NCBI GenBank assembly: GCA_963764695.1
Contig: CAVXTW010000014.1
Span: 124,001-188,000, forward strand
DNA length: 64,000 bases
Source: DATFRY01 sp963764695
GTDB taxonomy: Bacteria; Myxococcota_A; Polyangia; Haliangiales; Haliangiaceae
Direction of reading: 5' to 3'
Shown: in pieces, positions 52,933 through 60,670 of the stretch
How the letters are laid out: each line of letters starts with the position of its first letter
Numbering within the stretch: the stretch's first letter is position 1
Position numbers and translations under genes: made by a program
Notes under the pieces: model-generated
Told to the model about the DNA's origin: nothing
Database searches by the model: none
What the model saw: only the letters and a program-made list of their open reading frames with translations

Positions 52933-54000
52933 TCAGGTTCGACGACGCTCGGCGTCGCGACGTCCCCGCATCGAGCCGACCCCGAACCCTGGAAAGCGTG
53001 GGACATGGCCGACCACCTCCAGGCCCAGGCGCTGGACGTCCTCCGGGTCGTGGATGCGGGAGTCGAACGCGCCCACAGCAACCGCCGACAGGGGCAGGAA
53101 TATCAGGAAGCAGGCCAGTCCGATCATGGCCAGGCGGATGCCCTTGCCCGCTTCTGGTGGGGGCGGCGGGCGCTCATCCACGATCTGGTAGAGCAGGTTG
53201 ATGTGCTCGCTGTCGAGCGCGAGCCGGAGGTCCGCGCGGCCCTTGCTCTCGCGGGCCAGGCGGACCACATCTGCCTGCTTTGTCACATCCGCGCTCAGCC
53301 GCGAGATGTCGACCTTGAGCGTGGCCACCTCATCCTTCTTGTCGTCGCGCTCGGCCTCGGTAAGCTGGGCCTGCTTGGTGGCCAGCTCGGCCCTCCGGTC
53401 CTCGAGGGTCTCGACCGCGCTGTCGACCGCCCGCTGGGTGATGCTGGCGACGCTGCGGCTGGTGTCCTCGCGCCGGCGCGCCTCGCTGTCGATGATGAGC
53501 TGGGCCAGATCGCTGCAGATGGCGAACGACACGGCCGCATCCTCGTCCTTGAAGCGCACCGAGATGCGCGCGGTGCGCACGTCGGAGTTGTAGCCGCGCG
53601 CCTCGAGGAAGTAGTTGCGATAGACCTCGAGGGTGAGGTGGGCGCGGATCTCCTCGAGCGCGTAGATGTCGCCGCGCGTGCGCTCGAACGGGTAGAGGCC
53701 GTGCTTCTTGATGAGCTGCAGGAGATTCCGGTTCGAGAAGGCGGAGTCGCGCAGGAACTCGCCCAGATCGCTGGCCGAGATGGGCGCGTCTTCGCGCAGC
53801 ACGCTGCCCTCGGTGACCCGGATGAGGATGCGCGACTCGGCAAGCGGCACGCGGCGAGACACCATCCACACCACCCCGATCGTGCCGATCAGGGCCAGGG
53901 CCAGCGTGAGCACAAGGCGCTTGCGCGCCCGCCGCTTGAGCCGGTCCAGCTCGCGGCGCCAGCTGAGCAGATCGCTCTCGCTGTCGAGCCAGTCGGTCAC
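52933..54000 (-). CDS. Second Wzz-like membrane protein
   Basis: From a GTG at 54000 the product is 355 residues: a charged N-terminus, a membrane helix (LVLTLALALIGTIGVVWMV, about 27-45), a long Wzz-like periplasmic region with coiled coil (RDDKKDEVATLKVDISRLS) and a second helix near residue 300 (LAMIGLACFLIFLPLSAV). It ends 24 bases before the other Wzz gene. Two Wzz-type proteins with one ATPase suggest a heteromeric co-polymerase or two chain-length modes. Confidence 0.82.
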   Translation of the reverse strand: MTDWLDSESDLLSWRRELDRLKRRARKRLVLTLALALIGTIGVVWMVSRRVPLAESRILIRVTEGSVLREDAPISASDLGEFLRDSAFSNRNLLQLIKKHGLYPFERTRGDIYALEEIRAHLTLEVYRNYFLEARGYNSDVRTARISVRFKDEDAAVSFAICSDLAQLIIDSEARRREDTSRSVASITQRAVDSAVETLEDRRAELATKQAQLTEAERDDKKDEVATLKVDISRLSADVTKQADVVRLARESKGRADLRLALDSEHINLLYQIVDERPPPPPEAGKGIRLAMIGLACFLIFLPLSAVAVGAFDSRIHDPEDVQRLGLEVVGHVPRFPGFGVGSMRGRRDAERRRT

Positions 54001-54043
54001 GGTCCGCAGGGTAACACGCAGTTTGTGCAGCCGCTGGCTCTCG

Positions 54044-54072
54044 TTGCGAACGCGAGACCGGCGCGCTAGATT
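54044..54072 (+). promoter_or_regulatory. Candidate sigma70 promoter of the phosphodiesterase-like gene
   Basis: TTGCGA (54044-54049), a 17-base spacer and TAGATT (54067-54072), 33 bases before the ATG at 54106, in the 105-base region between it and the divergent Wzz operon. The same TAGATT hexamer recurs at 49592-49597 upstream of the acyltransferase gene. Confidence 0.45.
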
Positions 54073-54105
54073 GTCCGACGGACCCACGTCCCGCGAGATC
54101 GCAGA

Positions 54106-55530
54106 ATGCAGCCTCAGTCGCCCGTCGTTCTGATCGAGTTCAACGAGCTCACCCCGCGGTTGATGGAACGATGGATGGAAGAAGGCAAGCTGCCCAACTT
54201 CCAGCGCTTCTATCGCGAATCGCAGGTCTACCGCACCGACGCCGAGGAGGAGGGCGAGGCCCTCAATCCATGGGTGCAGTGGGTGACCGTGCATACCGGG
54301 CTGTCACTGGCCCAGCACGGCGTGTTCAGCCTCAACGACACCCGCCGGCTCAAGCATCCACAGATGTGGGACGTGCTGTCCGATGCCGGCAAAGAGGTGC
54401 TGATCTGCGGCAGCATGAACGCCGGCTACAAGCCGGGGCTGCGCGGCTTCGTCATCCCGGATCCGTGGTCGGCCGACGTCAAGCCGTACCCGGCCGGCGA
54501 GTTCGAGGCGTACTACGAGTTCATCAAGAAGAACGTGCAGGAGTACGCGAACACCGAGTTTCCGGTCACGCCGACGGACGCGGCCCGCTTCGCGCTGTTC
54601 ATGGCGCGCCACGGCCTCTCGCTCGAGACCGTGCGCAGCGGGGCGACCCAGCTGTGGACCGAGCGGCGCACGAAGAAGTCGCGGTGGAAGCGCGCCGCGA
54701 TCATGGACCTCCTGCAGTTCGACGTCTTTCGCTGGTACTGGAGCAAGCACCGCCCGGCCTTCTCGACGTTCTTTCTCAACAGCACGGCTCACTTCCAGCA
54801 CATGTACTGGCGGACGATGGAGCCGGAGCAGTTCGAGATCCAGCCGACCGAGAAGGAGCTGGCCGATACCCGGGACGCCATCCTGTACGGCTATCAGGCG
54901 ATGGACGGCCTGCTGGGCCGCTTCGTCGAGATGGCCGGCGACGACGTCACGCTGATCTTCGCCACCGGGCTCAGCCAGCAGCCGTACCTCAAGGCCGAGG
55001 CCAAGGGGGGCAAGCGCTTCTACCGGATGCGCAGCGGCGACGTGCTGGCCCAGCTGGGCGTGACGGGCCGCTACTCGTACGAGCCGGTCATGGCCGACGA
55101 GTTCTTCGTGCGCTTCGAGCGCGACGAGGACGCGGCCGCGGCGGTCGAGCTGTTGCCGACCTACCGGGTGATGGGCGAGGCGCCGATCCGGCTGCACCAC
55201 CAGAAGGGCACCGACGTGTTTCTGCAGTGCCGCGTGCGCAAGATCCTGCCCGACGACGCCATGCTCGAGGCGCCGGGCCGGGCGCCGATCCGCTACTACG
55301 ACATCTTCCACCTGGTCGAGGGGCTCAAGAGCGGCTACCACCACCCGGACGGGATGCTGTGGATGCGCCAGCCGGGCCGCGCCCACGCGGTGCACGGCGA
55401 CCCGGTGTCGATCCGATCGATCGCGCCCGGCGTGCTCGACCTGCTCGGCGTCCGCCCGCCCGACTACATGGATTGCCCGTCGTTCGTCGATCACGGCAAG
55501 GCGCCGGAGTCGGCGCGCGCCACCGTGTAG
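54106..55530 (+). CDS. Alkaline-phosphatase-superfamily (nucleotide pyrophosphatase-like) protein
   Basis: A 474-residue cytoplasmic-looking protein. The start LIEFNELTPRLMERWMEEG and the WVTVHTGLSLAQHG segment place it in the type I phosphodiesterase/alkaline phosphatase superfamily. The usual metal-binding Asp-x-x-x-His pattern is here NSTAHFQHMYW, with Asn where Asp is expected, so metal binding or catalysis may be altered. It is the first gene of a plus-strand group with a YdcF-like protein and a DUF4091 protein, in a polysaccharide region. Substrate unknown. Confidence 0.78.
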   Translation: MQPQSPVVLIEFNELTPRLMERWMEEGKLPNFQRFYRESQVYRTDAEEEGEALNPWVQWVTVHTGLSLAQHGVFSLNDTRRLKHPQMWDVLSDAGKEVLICGSMNAGYKPGLRGFVIPDPWSADVKPYPAGEFEAYYEFIKKNVQEYANTEFPVTPTDAARFALFMARHGLSLETVRSGATQLWTERRTKKSRWKRAAIMDLLQFDVFRWYWSKHRPAFSTFFLNSTAHFQHMYWRTMEPEQFEIQPTEKELADTRDAILYGYQAMDGLLGRFVEMAGDDVTLIFATGLSQQPYLKAEAKGGKRFYRMRSGDVLAQLGVTGRYSYEPVMADEFFVRFERDEDAAAAVELLPTYRVMGEAPIRLHHQKGTDVFLQCRVRKILPDDAMLEAPGRAPIRYYDIFHLVEGLKSGYHHPDGMLWMRQPGRAHAVHGDPVSIRSIAPGVLDLLGVRPPDYMDCPSFVDHGKAPESARATV

Positions 55531-55580
55531 CGGCGTCGCGCCTGCGCGGCGATGGATGCGGTCGATCGGGTGAGGACCGG

Positions 55581-56159
55581 ATGAGGGCGGCCGGCTGGCT
55601 GGCCCGCGCGCTGGCGGTGCCGCTGGATCCGCGCCGCGTGGCCAGCGCGCCCGAGGTCGCCGACGCGATCGTCATCCTGGGCGCTCCGCTGCGCGGCGAC
55701 GGCAGCCTGCCGCCGCTGGCCGAGGAGCGCGTGCGCGTCGCGGTCAACCTCTACCGGCGCGGGCTGGCACCGGTCATCTGCGTGACCGGCGGGCACTGTC
55801 CGTCGGGCCACCGCGACACGACCGACGAGGCCGAGGGCGCGGCGCGCTGGGTGCGGGCCGCCGGCGTGCCGGAGTCGGCGCTGCGGGTGGAGCGGGTGTC
55901 GGCGTCAACGCGCGACAACGCGCTGCAGGCCGCCGCGCTGCTCCTGCCCGAGGGGCGGCGGCGAGTGTGGCTGGTCACCCAGCCGTTTCACCTGCGCCGC
56001 GCGCTCTACTACTTCCGTCGGGCCGGGTTCGATCCGCTCGGCTATCTGATCGAGGACAGCGTGCAGGACCGGCACGAGCGGATGAGCCTGCGCTGGATCT
56101 GGCGCGAGTACGGCGCGTGGGCGCTGGCCCTGGCGCGGCATGTGCGGAGGGACGCGTGA
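55581..56159 (+). CDS. YdcF/ElyC-like (DUF218) protein
   Basis: A 192-residue protein with the DUF218 pattern: DAIVILGAPLRGDG, ICVTGG with a following TDEAEGAARW segment, SASTRDNALQAA and LVTQPFHLRRALYYF. Family members (ElyC, SanA, YdcF) affect envelope polymer and undecaprenyl-phosphate metabolism. The usual N-terminal membrane helices are missing, so this is a soluble-domain version. The stop overlaps the next start by four bases (GTGA). Confidence 0.88.
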   Translation: MRAAGWLARALAVPLDPRRVASAPEVADAIVILGAPLRGDGSLPPLAEERVRVAVNLYRRGLAPVICVTGGHCPSGHRDTTDEAEGAARWVRAAGVPESALRVERVSASTRDNALQAAALLLPEGRRRVWLVTQPFHLRRALYYFRRAGFDPLGYLIEDSVQDRHERMSLRWIWREYGAWALALARHVRRDA

Positions 56160-56177
56160 GACGCGTGAGACGCGTGA
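56151..56177. repeat. Three tandem 9-bp repeats carrying three candidate GTG starts
   Basis: GACGCGTGA occurs three times in a row. The first copy contains the stop of the YdcF-like gene; the copies also give in-frame GTG codons at 56156, 56165 and 56174 for the downstream lipoprotein. Slippage here would add or remove start codons without breaking the frame. Confidence 0.85.
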
Positions 56178-57748
56178 GCGGCTCGGCGTCGGTGATCGCC
56201 GCGCTCGCCGCGGTGCTGGGCGCATGCCAGTCGGGCGACGGACCGACGGTGAGCTGGCAGGAGAGATGGCGGCCCGGCGTGCAGATCGTGGGCGAAACGG
56301 TCAAGCGCCGGCGCGGCGAGCTGCCACCGGCCCACTCCGCCATCTTCGACGGACACACCGTGCGGCTGCGGGCCGCGCGCGGCGAGGTGCTCGGCATCCA
56401 GGTGCTGCTGCACCGGACCGGGCACCGCCAGGTCTCGCTCTCGTTTCCGGTGCCCGGCGTGACCGTCGAGTCGTTCGACGTCGGCTTTCTCGACGTGACC
56501 GAGCCGTCGAGCCCCGGCGAGTACGGCCACAGCGTCGGCCCGGGCGCGTACCCGGATATTTTACGGTCGGGCAGCGGCCCGATCGCCGCCGACGACCAGG
56601 TCTTCTTCGACGTGGCGGTGGCGGCCTCGGCGGAGCCCGGCCTCCTCCGCGGCGAGCTGGTGGCCGGGTCGGATCGCTTCCCGGTCGAGCTCACCGTCGA
56701 GCCGATCGAGATCCGCATCGACCGCGAGCCATGGGTGTGGGTCTGGTTCAAGTCAACCGAGCTGATGCGCGAGCACGGCCTGCCCGACGAGGACGGCCCG
56801 CAGCAGCTGGCCATCGAGCGCGCCTACTCGGATCTGTTTCGCCGCCACGGGTGCCTTCTGGCCACCGACTACTTTCCGGATCGCCTGCGCCGTCGGCTGC
56901 ACCTGCTCACGCCGGACGTCCAGTTCTGGCCGGTCGCGCTGTCCAAGGACGACCCGGCCGCGATGGAGCGCCAGGCGGCCGAGTGGGTCGACTTCTTCCG
57001 CGGCCGACCGACGCTGCCGTTCACCTTCACCATCGACGAGCCGTCGGGCGCCGAGCGCGACCAGGTGCGCACGCACGCCGAGGCGGTGCACCGCGCCGGC
57101 GGCGGCCCGGACACGCTGCCGTTCATGGTCACCGACGCAGCGGCGCCGGTCTATCGCGGCGCCGTCAACATCTTCTGCTCGCCGCTCAGCATCCCGCCCC
57201 CGCCGGGCTGGCCCGCGCCCACCCGCTTCTGGACCTACAACGGCCGCCCGCCGCGCGCCGGCAACATGACCATCGACAAGCCCGGCACCGCGCTACGAAC
57301 CTGGGGCTGGATCGGCGCCCGCTACGACATCGGCCTCTGGTACGCGTGGGAAGGGATGTACTACAGCGACCGCTACAACCTCGGCCCGGGCGCCCCACCG
57401 ACCGACGTCCTGCACAACCCGCTCAACGACGACGAGCGCCACAAGGGCGGCCACGACTGGGGCAACGGCGACGGCCTGCTCATGTACCCCGGCCCCGTCC
57501 CATCCCTCCGCCTCAAGGCCCTCCGCCGCGGCCTGCAAGACCGCCTCCTCCTCCGCCGACTCGCATCCTGCGGCCCCGAAGGCGCCGCCGAATCAGCCGC
57601 CCTGGCCCGCCGCATGGTCCCCGCCGCCCTCGGCGCCGTCGCTGCCGATCAACCGCAGACCTGGCCCGACGACGAGCAATCGTGGGAGACCGCAAGAAAC
57701 GACATCCTCGACGCCATCCTGTCCAGTTGCCCAAGGCGAAGCAACTAG
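56156..57748 (+). CDS. DUF4091 (GH123-like) lipoprotein
   Basis: About 530 residues from the first GTG. A lipobox (ALAAVLGACQ) follows a short signal. An N-terminal beta domain (about 60-190) precedes a TIM-barrel-like domain with WVWFKSTELM, FPDRLRRRLH and FTFTIDEPSG; the acidic pair in TIDEPSG may be catalytic. The C-terminal DUF4091 region has GWIGARYDIGLWYAWEGMYY and a final helical tail. DUF4091 proteins are related to GH123 and are usually exported glycoside hydrolases or their scaffolds. In this locus it may trim or bind the polysaccharide. Substrate unknown. Confidence 0.8.
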   Translation: MRRVRRVSGSASVIAALAAVLGACQSGDGPTVSWQERWRPGVQIVGETVKRRRGELPPAHSAIFDGHTVRLRAARGEVLGIQVLLHRTGHRQVSLSFPVPGVTVESFDVGFLDVTEPSSPGEYGHSVGPGAYPDILRSGSGPIAADDQVFFDVAVAASAEPGLLRGELVAGSDRFPVELTVEPIEIRIDREPWVWVWFKSTELMREHGLPDEDGPQQLAIERAYSDLFRRHGCLLATDYFPDRLRRRLHLLTPDVQFWPVALSKDDPAAMERQAAEWVDFFRGRPTLPFTFTIDEPSGAERDQVRTHAEAVHRAGGGPDTLPFMVTDAAAPVYRGAVNIFCSPLSIPPPPGWPAPTRFWTYNGRPPRAGNMTIDKPGTALRTWGWIGARYDIGLWYAWEGMYYSDRYNLGPGAPPTDVLHNPLNDDERHKGGHDWGNGDGLLMYPGPVPSLRLKALRRGLQDRLLLRRLASCGPEGAAESAALARRMVPAALGAVAADQPQTWPDDEQSWETARNDILDAILSSCPRRSN

Positions 57749-57763
57749 AGCCACGACGATTCC

Positions 57764-57798
57764 TGTTCCCTGTTCCCTGTCGCCTGTCGCCTGTCTCC
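57764..57798. repeat. Heptanucleotide tandem repeat array
   Basis: Five 7-bp units: TGTTCCC twice, TGTCGCC twice, TGTCTCC, then a partial TGTTTG. It lies between the convergent stops of the DUF4091 and GT4 genes, a place where short heptamer arrays are tolerated; it may also act as a bidirectional terminator spacer. Confidence 0.85.
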
Positions 57799-57816
57799 TG
57801 TTTGTTTTGAGCCTGC

Positions 57817-58980
57817 CTAATCCCCCCGCGCCTCCTCCAGCACCGCCAGCAACCCAGCCGCACTATCGGCCCAGCTCCCCCGCCGCGCAGCCACCGCAAC
57901 GACCCCCGGGTCATAGGGCCTGTCGATCGCCCGCCCCATCGCAGCCGCCAGCGCATCCGGCTGCCGTGCCGCAACAAGCTCGCCGAGCAGCGGCGACGAC
58001 ACCACGTCCGGAACACCGCCGACCTCGGTCGCCACCACGCGCCGCCCGCAGGCCAGCGCCTCGATGACCACGTTGGGCGTACCCTCGTTCCAGCTGGGCA
58101 GGACCACCAGGTCGGCGGCGGCCATCCAGCGCGCCACCTCGTCATGCGGGCGCGCCCCGACCAGGCGGAGCCCGGGCAAGCCATCGGCCGCCTCGACCAT
58201 GCCAGCGCGCGCCTCGCCGTCGCCCACCACGAACAGGTCGACATCCGGCCGCGCCAGCTTCGCGAACGCCCGGGCCAGGTCCAGCACGCCCTTGGACTCC
58301 TTGAGGTGCCCGACGTAGAGCAGGATCCGCCGATCCGCCGCCAGCCCGAGCTCGGCGCGCGCCGCGGCCCGGTCGGCCGGCGCGAACCGATCCGTATCGA
58401 CCCCGTTGAGCACCACCCGCACCCGCGCGGGTGACACGCCCAGCGCCATGGCCTCCTCGGCCAGCGCGCGGCTGACCGCCACCACCCGCGCCGCTCGCGG
58501 CAGCACCGCGCGCAGCTGCGCCCGCGGCCCGGCCAGCCTCGCCACCGTGTTGATGTCGGAACCGTGCAGCTTCACCACCGCCGGCACCCGCAGCAACGCG
58601 GCCAGGAGCACCGCGGCGACCCCGTCGGGGTAGGCCCAGGTGCCGAGAACCACGTCGACCCGCCCGCGCCGCGCCAGCACCTCGCGCGCCACCGACGCCG
58701 CGTACAGCCCGGCCGACAGCGACCGTCCCACCCGCGGCACGTAGAGCACGCGCGGGTGCGTCACGGTCAGCCCGTCGATGACCTCCTGGCGCGGCACCCC
58801 GACCCTGCGACCGGCCGCCGACCAGCGCGACGCCAGCTTTGCGCCGGGAAACCAGGGCAGGGCGGCCAGCACCTCGAGGTCGCACAGCCGCCCCAGCGCG
58901 GCCAGCTGCAGTCGGTTGAACGGCGCCGACAGCGGCTCGGCCGCGTTGGGAAAGATCTGCGTGATCGCCAGGACCCGCAC
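57817..58980 (-). CDS. Glycosyltransferase, GT-B fold, family 4
   Basis: A 387-residue cytoplasmic glycosyltransferase with GTG start. The N-terminal Rossmann domain begins VLAITQIFPN; KLHGSDINTVA lies before the domain interface. The C-terminal nucleotide-sugar-binding domain has the E-x7-E motif of GT4 in PSWNEGTPNVVIEALACG. It probably adds one sugar of the repeat unit. It is the distal gene of a minus-strand operon behind STAS and RsbW-like genes (gaps of 17 and 7 bases). Confidence 0.92.
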   Translation of the reverse strand: MRVLAITQIFPNAAEPLSAPFNRLQLAALGRLCDLEVLAALPWFPGAKLASRWSAAGRRVGVPRQEVIDGLTVTHPRVLYVPRVGRSLSAGLYAASVAREVLARRGRVDVVLGTWAYPDGVAAVLLAALLRVPAVVKLHGSDINTVARLAGPRAQLRAVLPRAARVVAVSRALAEEAMALGVSPARVRVVLNGVDTDRFAPADRAAARAELGLAADRRILLYVGHLKESKGVLDLARAFAKLARPDVDLFVVGDGEARAGMVEAADGLPGLRLVGARPHDEVARWMAAADLVVLPSWNEGTPNVVIEALACGRRVVATEVGGVPDVVSSPLLGELVAARQPDALAAAMGRAIDRPYDPGVVAVAARRGSWADSAAGLLAVLEEARGD

Positions 58981-58997
58981 GGCGCCGGCCCTTCGGC

Positions 58998-59306
58998 CTA
59001 CAGCGCGAACACGCGGTCCATGCGCAGCAGCTTGAAGATCGCGAGCGGCTGGTCGCGGGCGCCGGTGACTGTCACACGGCCGCCGTTGGAGCGTGTGCGC
59101 TTGTACAGTGCGACGATCGCCGCCACCCCGGAGCTGTCGATGAGATCGAGTCCCTCCAGGTTGACGGTGATGCGCGTGCGCTTCTCCTCGACCAGTCGAT
59201 CGATGGTCGGGAGCAACTCCGGCGCGGTCATCGCGTCGAGGGAGCCGCCGAGCTTGAGGAGGACGAGACCGTCCAGGGCTTCTTCTGTCGTGAAAGTGAG
59301 AGGCAC
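58998..59306 (-). CDS. STAS-domain anti-sigma-factor antagonist
   Basis: A 102-residue single STAS domain with GTG start. GLDLIDSSGVAAI (residues about 52-64) contains the Ser pair that is phosphorylated in SpoIIAA/RsbV proteins. It is directly followed by GT4 and preceded by its probable kinase. In partner switching, unphosphorylated STAS binds the kinase and frees its target; which target is used here is unknown. Confidence 0.9.
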   Translation of the reverse strand: MPLTFTTEEALDGLVLLKLGGSLDAMTAPELLPTIDRLVEEKRTRITVNLEGLDLIDSSGVAAIVALYKRTRSNGGRVTVTGARDQPLAIFKLLRMDRVFAL

Positions 59307-59313
59307 GTTTTAT

Positions 59314-59838
59314 CTAGGTGGGGCTGGAGACGCGGCGCTGCCGTCGAGCCGCGCCGGCAGTGTACTTGGTCAGGCGCCACACGTTCGGCGGCCCGGGGGT
59401 GTAGTCGAGCTCATCCATGCATGCCCTGGCGATGTGAATTCCCATTCCCCCCTCGGGCAAGGCGTCGAGCTCCGGCAGCGGGACCTGTGAGGGGTCGAAG
59501 GCGCTGCCTTGATCCGAGATCAGGATGACGAGGCGATCACCACGGATACGCATCTCGAGCGTGACATCTCCCGAACCTTCTCCGCCGTAGCCGTGAATCG
59601 CGACGTTGTTGAAAATTTCGGAGACCGCGGAGACGACCTCGGCGGCGAAGCGATCGCTCAGGTCGAGAGTCTGGGTGGTGGAGGCGCTCGGGGACTGCGG
59701 GTGCGAGCCGTGCGCGTACCGGCTGCGGCTCACGAGTTGACACGCCTCCGCCACGGCGCGGACCGCGACATCGCGGTACCGGAGGTCCGCCGGCATGGTC
59801 AGTCGGATGACCCCTTGATTGCCCGCGCGCTTGCTCAC
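59314..59838 (-). CDS. RsbW-like anti-sigma serine kinase (HATPase)
   Basis: From a GTG at 59838 (AAGGAG 11 bases upstream) the product is 174 residues. The GHKL ATPase motifs are present: EIFNNVAIHGYG (N box), ISDQGSAFDPS (G1) and EGGMGIHIAR (G2). It belongs to the short kinases that phosphorylate STAS partners. Open frame beyond 59838 is shadow sequence. No sigma factor is adjacent, so the pair may control an enzyme or phosphatase instead. Confidence 0.88.
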   Translation of the reverse strand: MSKRAGNQGVIRLTMPADLRYRDVAVRAVAEACQLVSRSRYAHGSHPQSPSASTTQTLDLSDRFAAEVVSAVSEIFNNVAIHGYGGEGSGDVTLEMRIRGDRLVILISDQGSAFDPSQVPLPELDALPEGGMGIHIARACMDELDYTPGPPNVWRLTKYTAGAARRQRRVSSPT

Positions 59839-59877
59839 GACACCAAGCTCTCCTTCCCCATGGTAACAGACATTCAA

Positions 59878-59892
59878 ACCGTATGTTACGGT
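59878..59892. promoter_or_regulatory. Palindromic operator candidate in a divergent promoter region
   Basis: ACCGTA-TGT-TACGGT, a perfect 6-bp inverted repeat with a three-base spacer, in the 60-base gap between the RsbW-like gene and the sugar-transferase gene. An overlapping inverted pair GTAAC (about 59863) and GTTAC (about 59885) is also present. Location and symmetry suit a dimeric repressor that controls both operons. Confidence 0.5.
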
Positions 59893-59898
59893 GCGCTC

Positions 59899-60630
59899 AT
59901 GCGGCTGGGCGTCCGGGTGACCAAGCGCGCCATCGACCTGCTGGGGGCAGGTATGGGCCTCCTCTTGACCGCGCCGTTCCTGCCCGTCATCGCCGCCGCC
60001 ATCTACTTCGATTCGCCCGGCCCCATCCTGTTCAAGCAGAAGCGGGCCGGAAAGCTCCTCGGCGCCAGTAACCACAACGGGGTGCGCCGCATCCAGTTCG
60101 CCGAGTTCCACATGCACAAGTTCCGGACCATGCGCCCGGACGCCGAGAAGTACACCGGCCCGGTCCTGGCCGCCGAGGAGGACCCGCGCATCACCCGGGT
60201 GGGCCGGTTCCTGCGCAAGACCCGCCTCGACGAGCTGCCTCAGCTCTGGGACGTCCTGCGCGGGTCGATGAGCCTGGTCGGGCCGCGCCCCGAGCGCCCG
60301 GAGCTGCTCCAGCAGCTGGCGTTTGCCATCCCGCTGTTCGAGGAGAGGATGCGCGACGTCAAGCCGGGCATCACCGGCCTGGCCCAGGTCTCCCTCGGCT
60401 ACACCGGGAGCGTGAACGAGAACACGGAGATTGCAGCGCTTGTCGGGACGCTGCAAAACCCGTTTCAGCTGCCCGAGGCGGCCGGCTCCGTCGCCGACGA
60501 CATGCGGATCAAGCTCCTCTACGACCTGGCGTATCTGACGGCGCTCGAGAAATTCACGGCATTCGTGTCGATGGAGACGCGTATCATCCTGCGCACGCCG
60601 CTGGTCATGATACGGGGGGTGGGTCGGTGA
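59899..60630 (+). CDS. Initiating sugar-1-phosphate transferase (WcaJ/EpsL type)
   Basis: A 243-residue polyprenyl-phosphate sugar transferase from the ATG at 59899; an ATG at 59860 is an alternative that would overlap the palindrome. It has one hydrophobic N-terminal segment (LLGAGMGLLLTAPFLPVIAAAIYF), HKFRTM, the catalytic Asp-Glu pair in TRLDELPQLW, and LVGPRPERPEL plus KPGITGLAQV, all family signatures. It lacks the extra N-terminal transmembrane domain of large PHPT proteins. It commits the first sugar of the polymer and heads the plus-strand operon. Confidence 0.93.
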   Translation: MRLGVRVTKRAIDLLGAGMGLLLTAPFLPVIAAAIYFDSPGPILFKQKRAGKLLGASNHNGVRRIQFAEFHMHKFRTMRPDAEKYTGPVLAAEEDPRITRVGRFLRKTRLDELPQLWDVLRGSMSLVGPRPERPELLQQLAFAIPLFEERMRDVKPGITGLAQVSLGYTGSVNENTEIAALVGTLQNPFQLPEAAGSVADDMRIKLLYDLAYLTALEKFTAFVSMETRIILRTPLVMIRGVGR

Positions 60631-60643
60631 GTGGGTCGGTGAG
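60620..60643. repeat. Two tandem 12-bp repeats at the end of the sugar-transferase gene
   Basis: TGGGTCGGTGAG is repeated (60620-60631, 60632-60643). The first copy contains the TGA stop. Short slippage-type duplication. Confidence 0.75.
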
Positions 60644-60670
60644 CCGAGAAGCGCCGGGCAGGCGCGTCGC

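Noticed and set aside
54001..54294. N-terminal extension of the second Wzz-like protein
   Set aside because: It overlaps the divergent phosphatase-like gene and reads as antisense; the GTG at 54000 gives a normal Wzz N-terminus.
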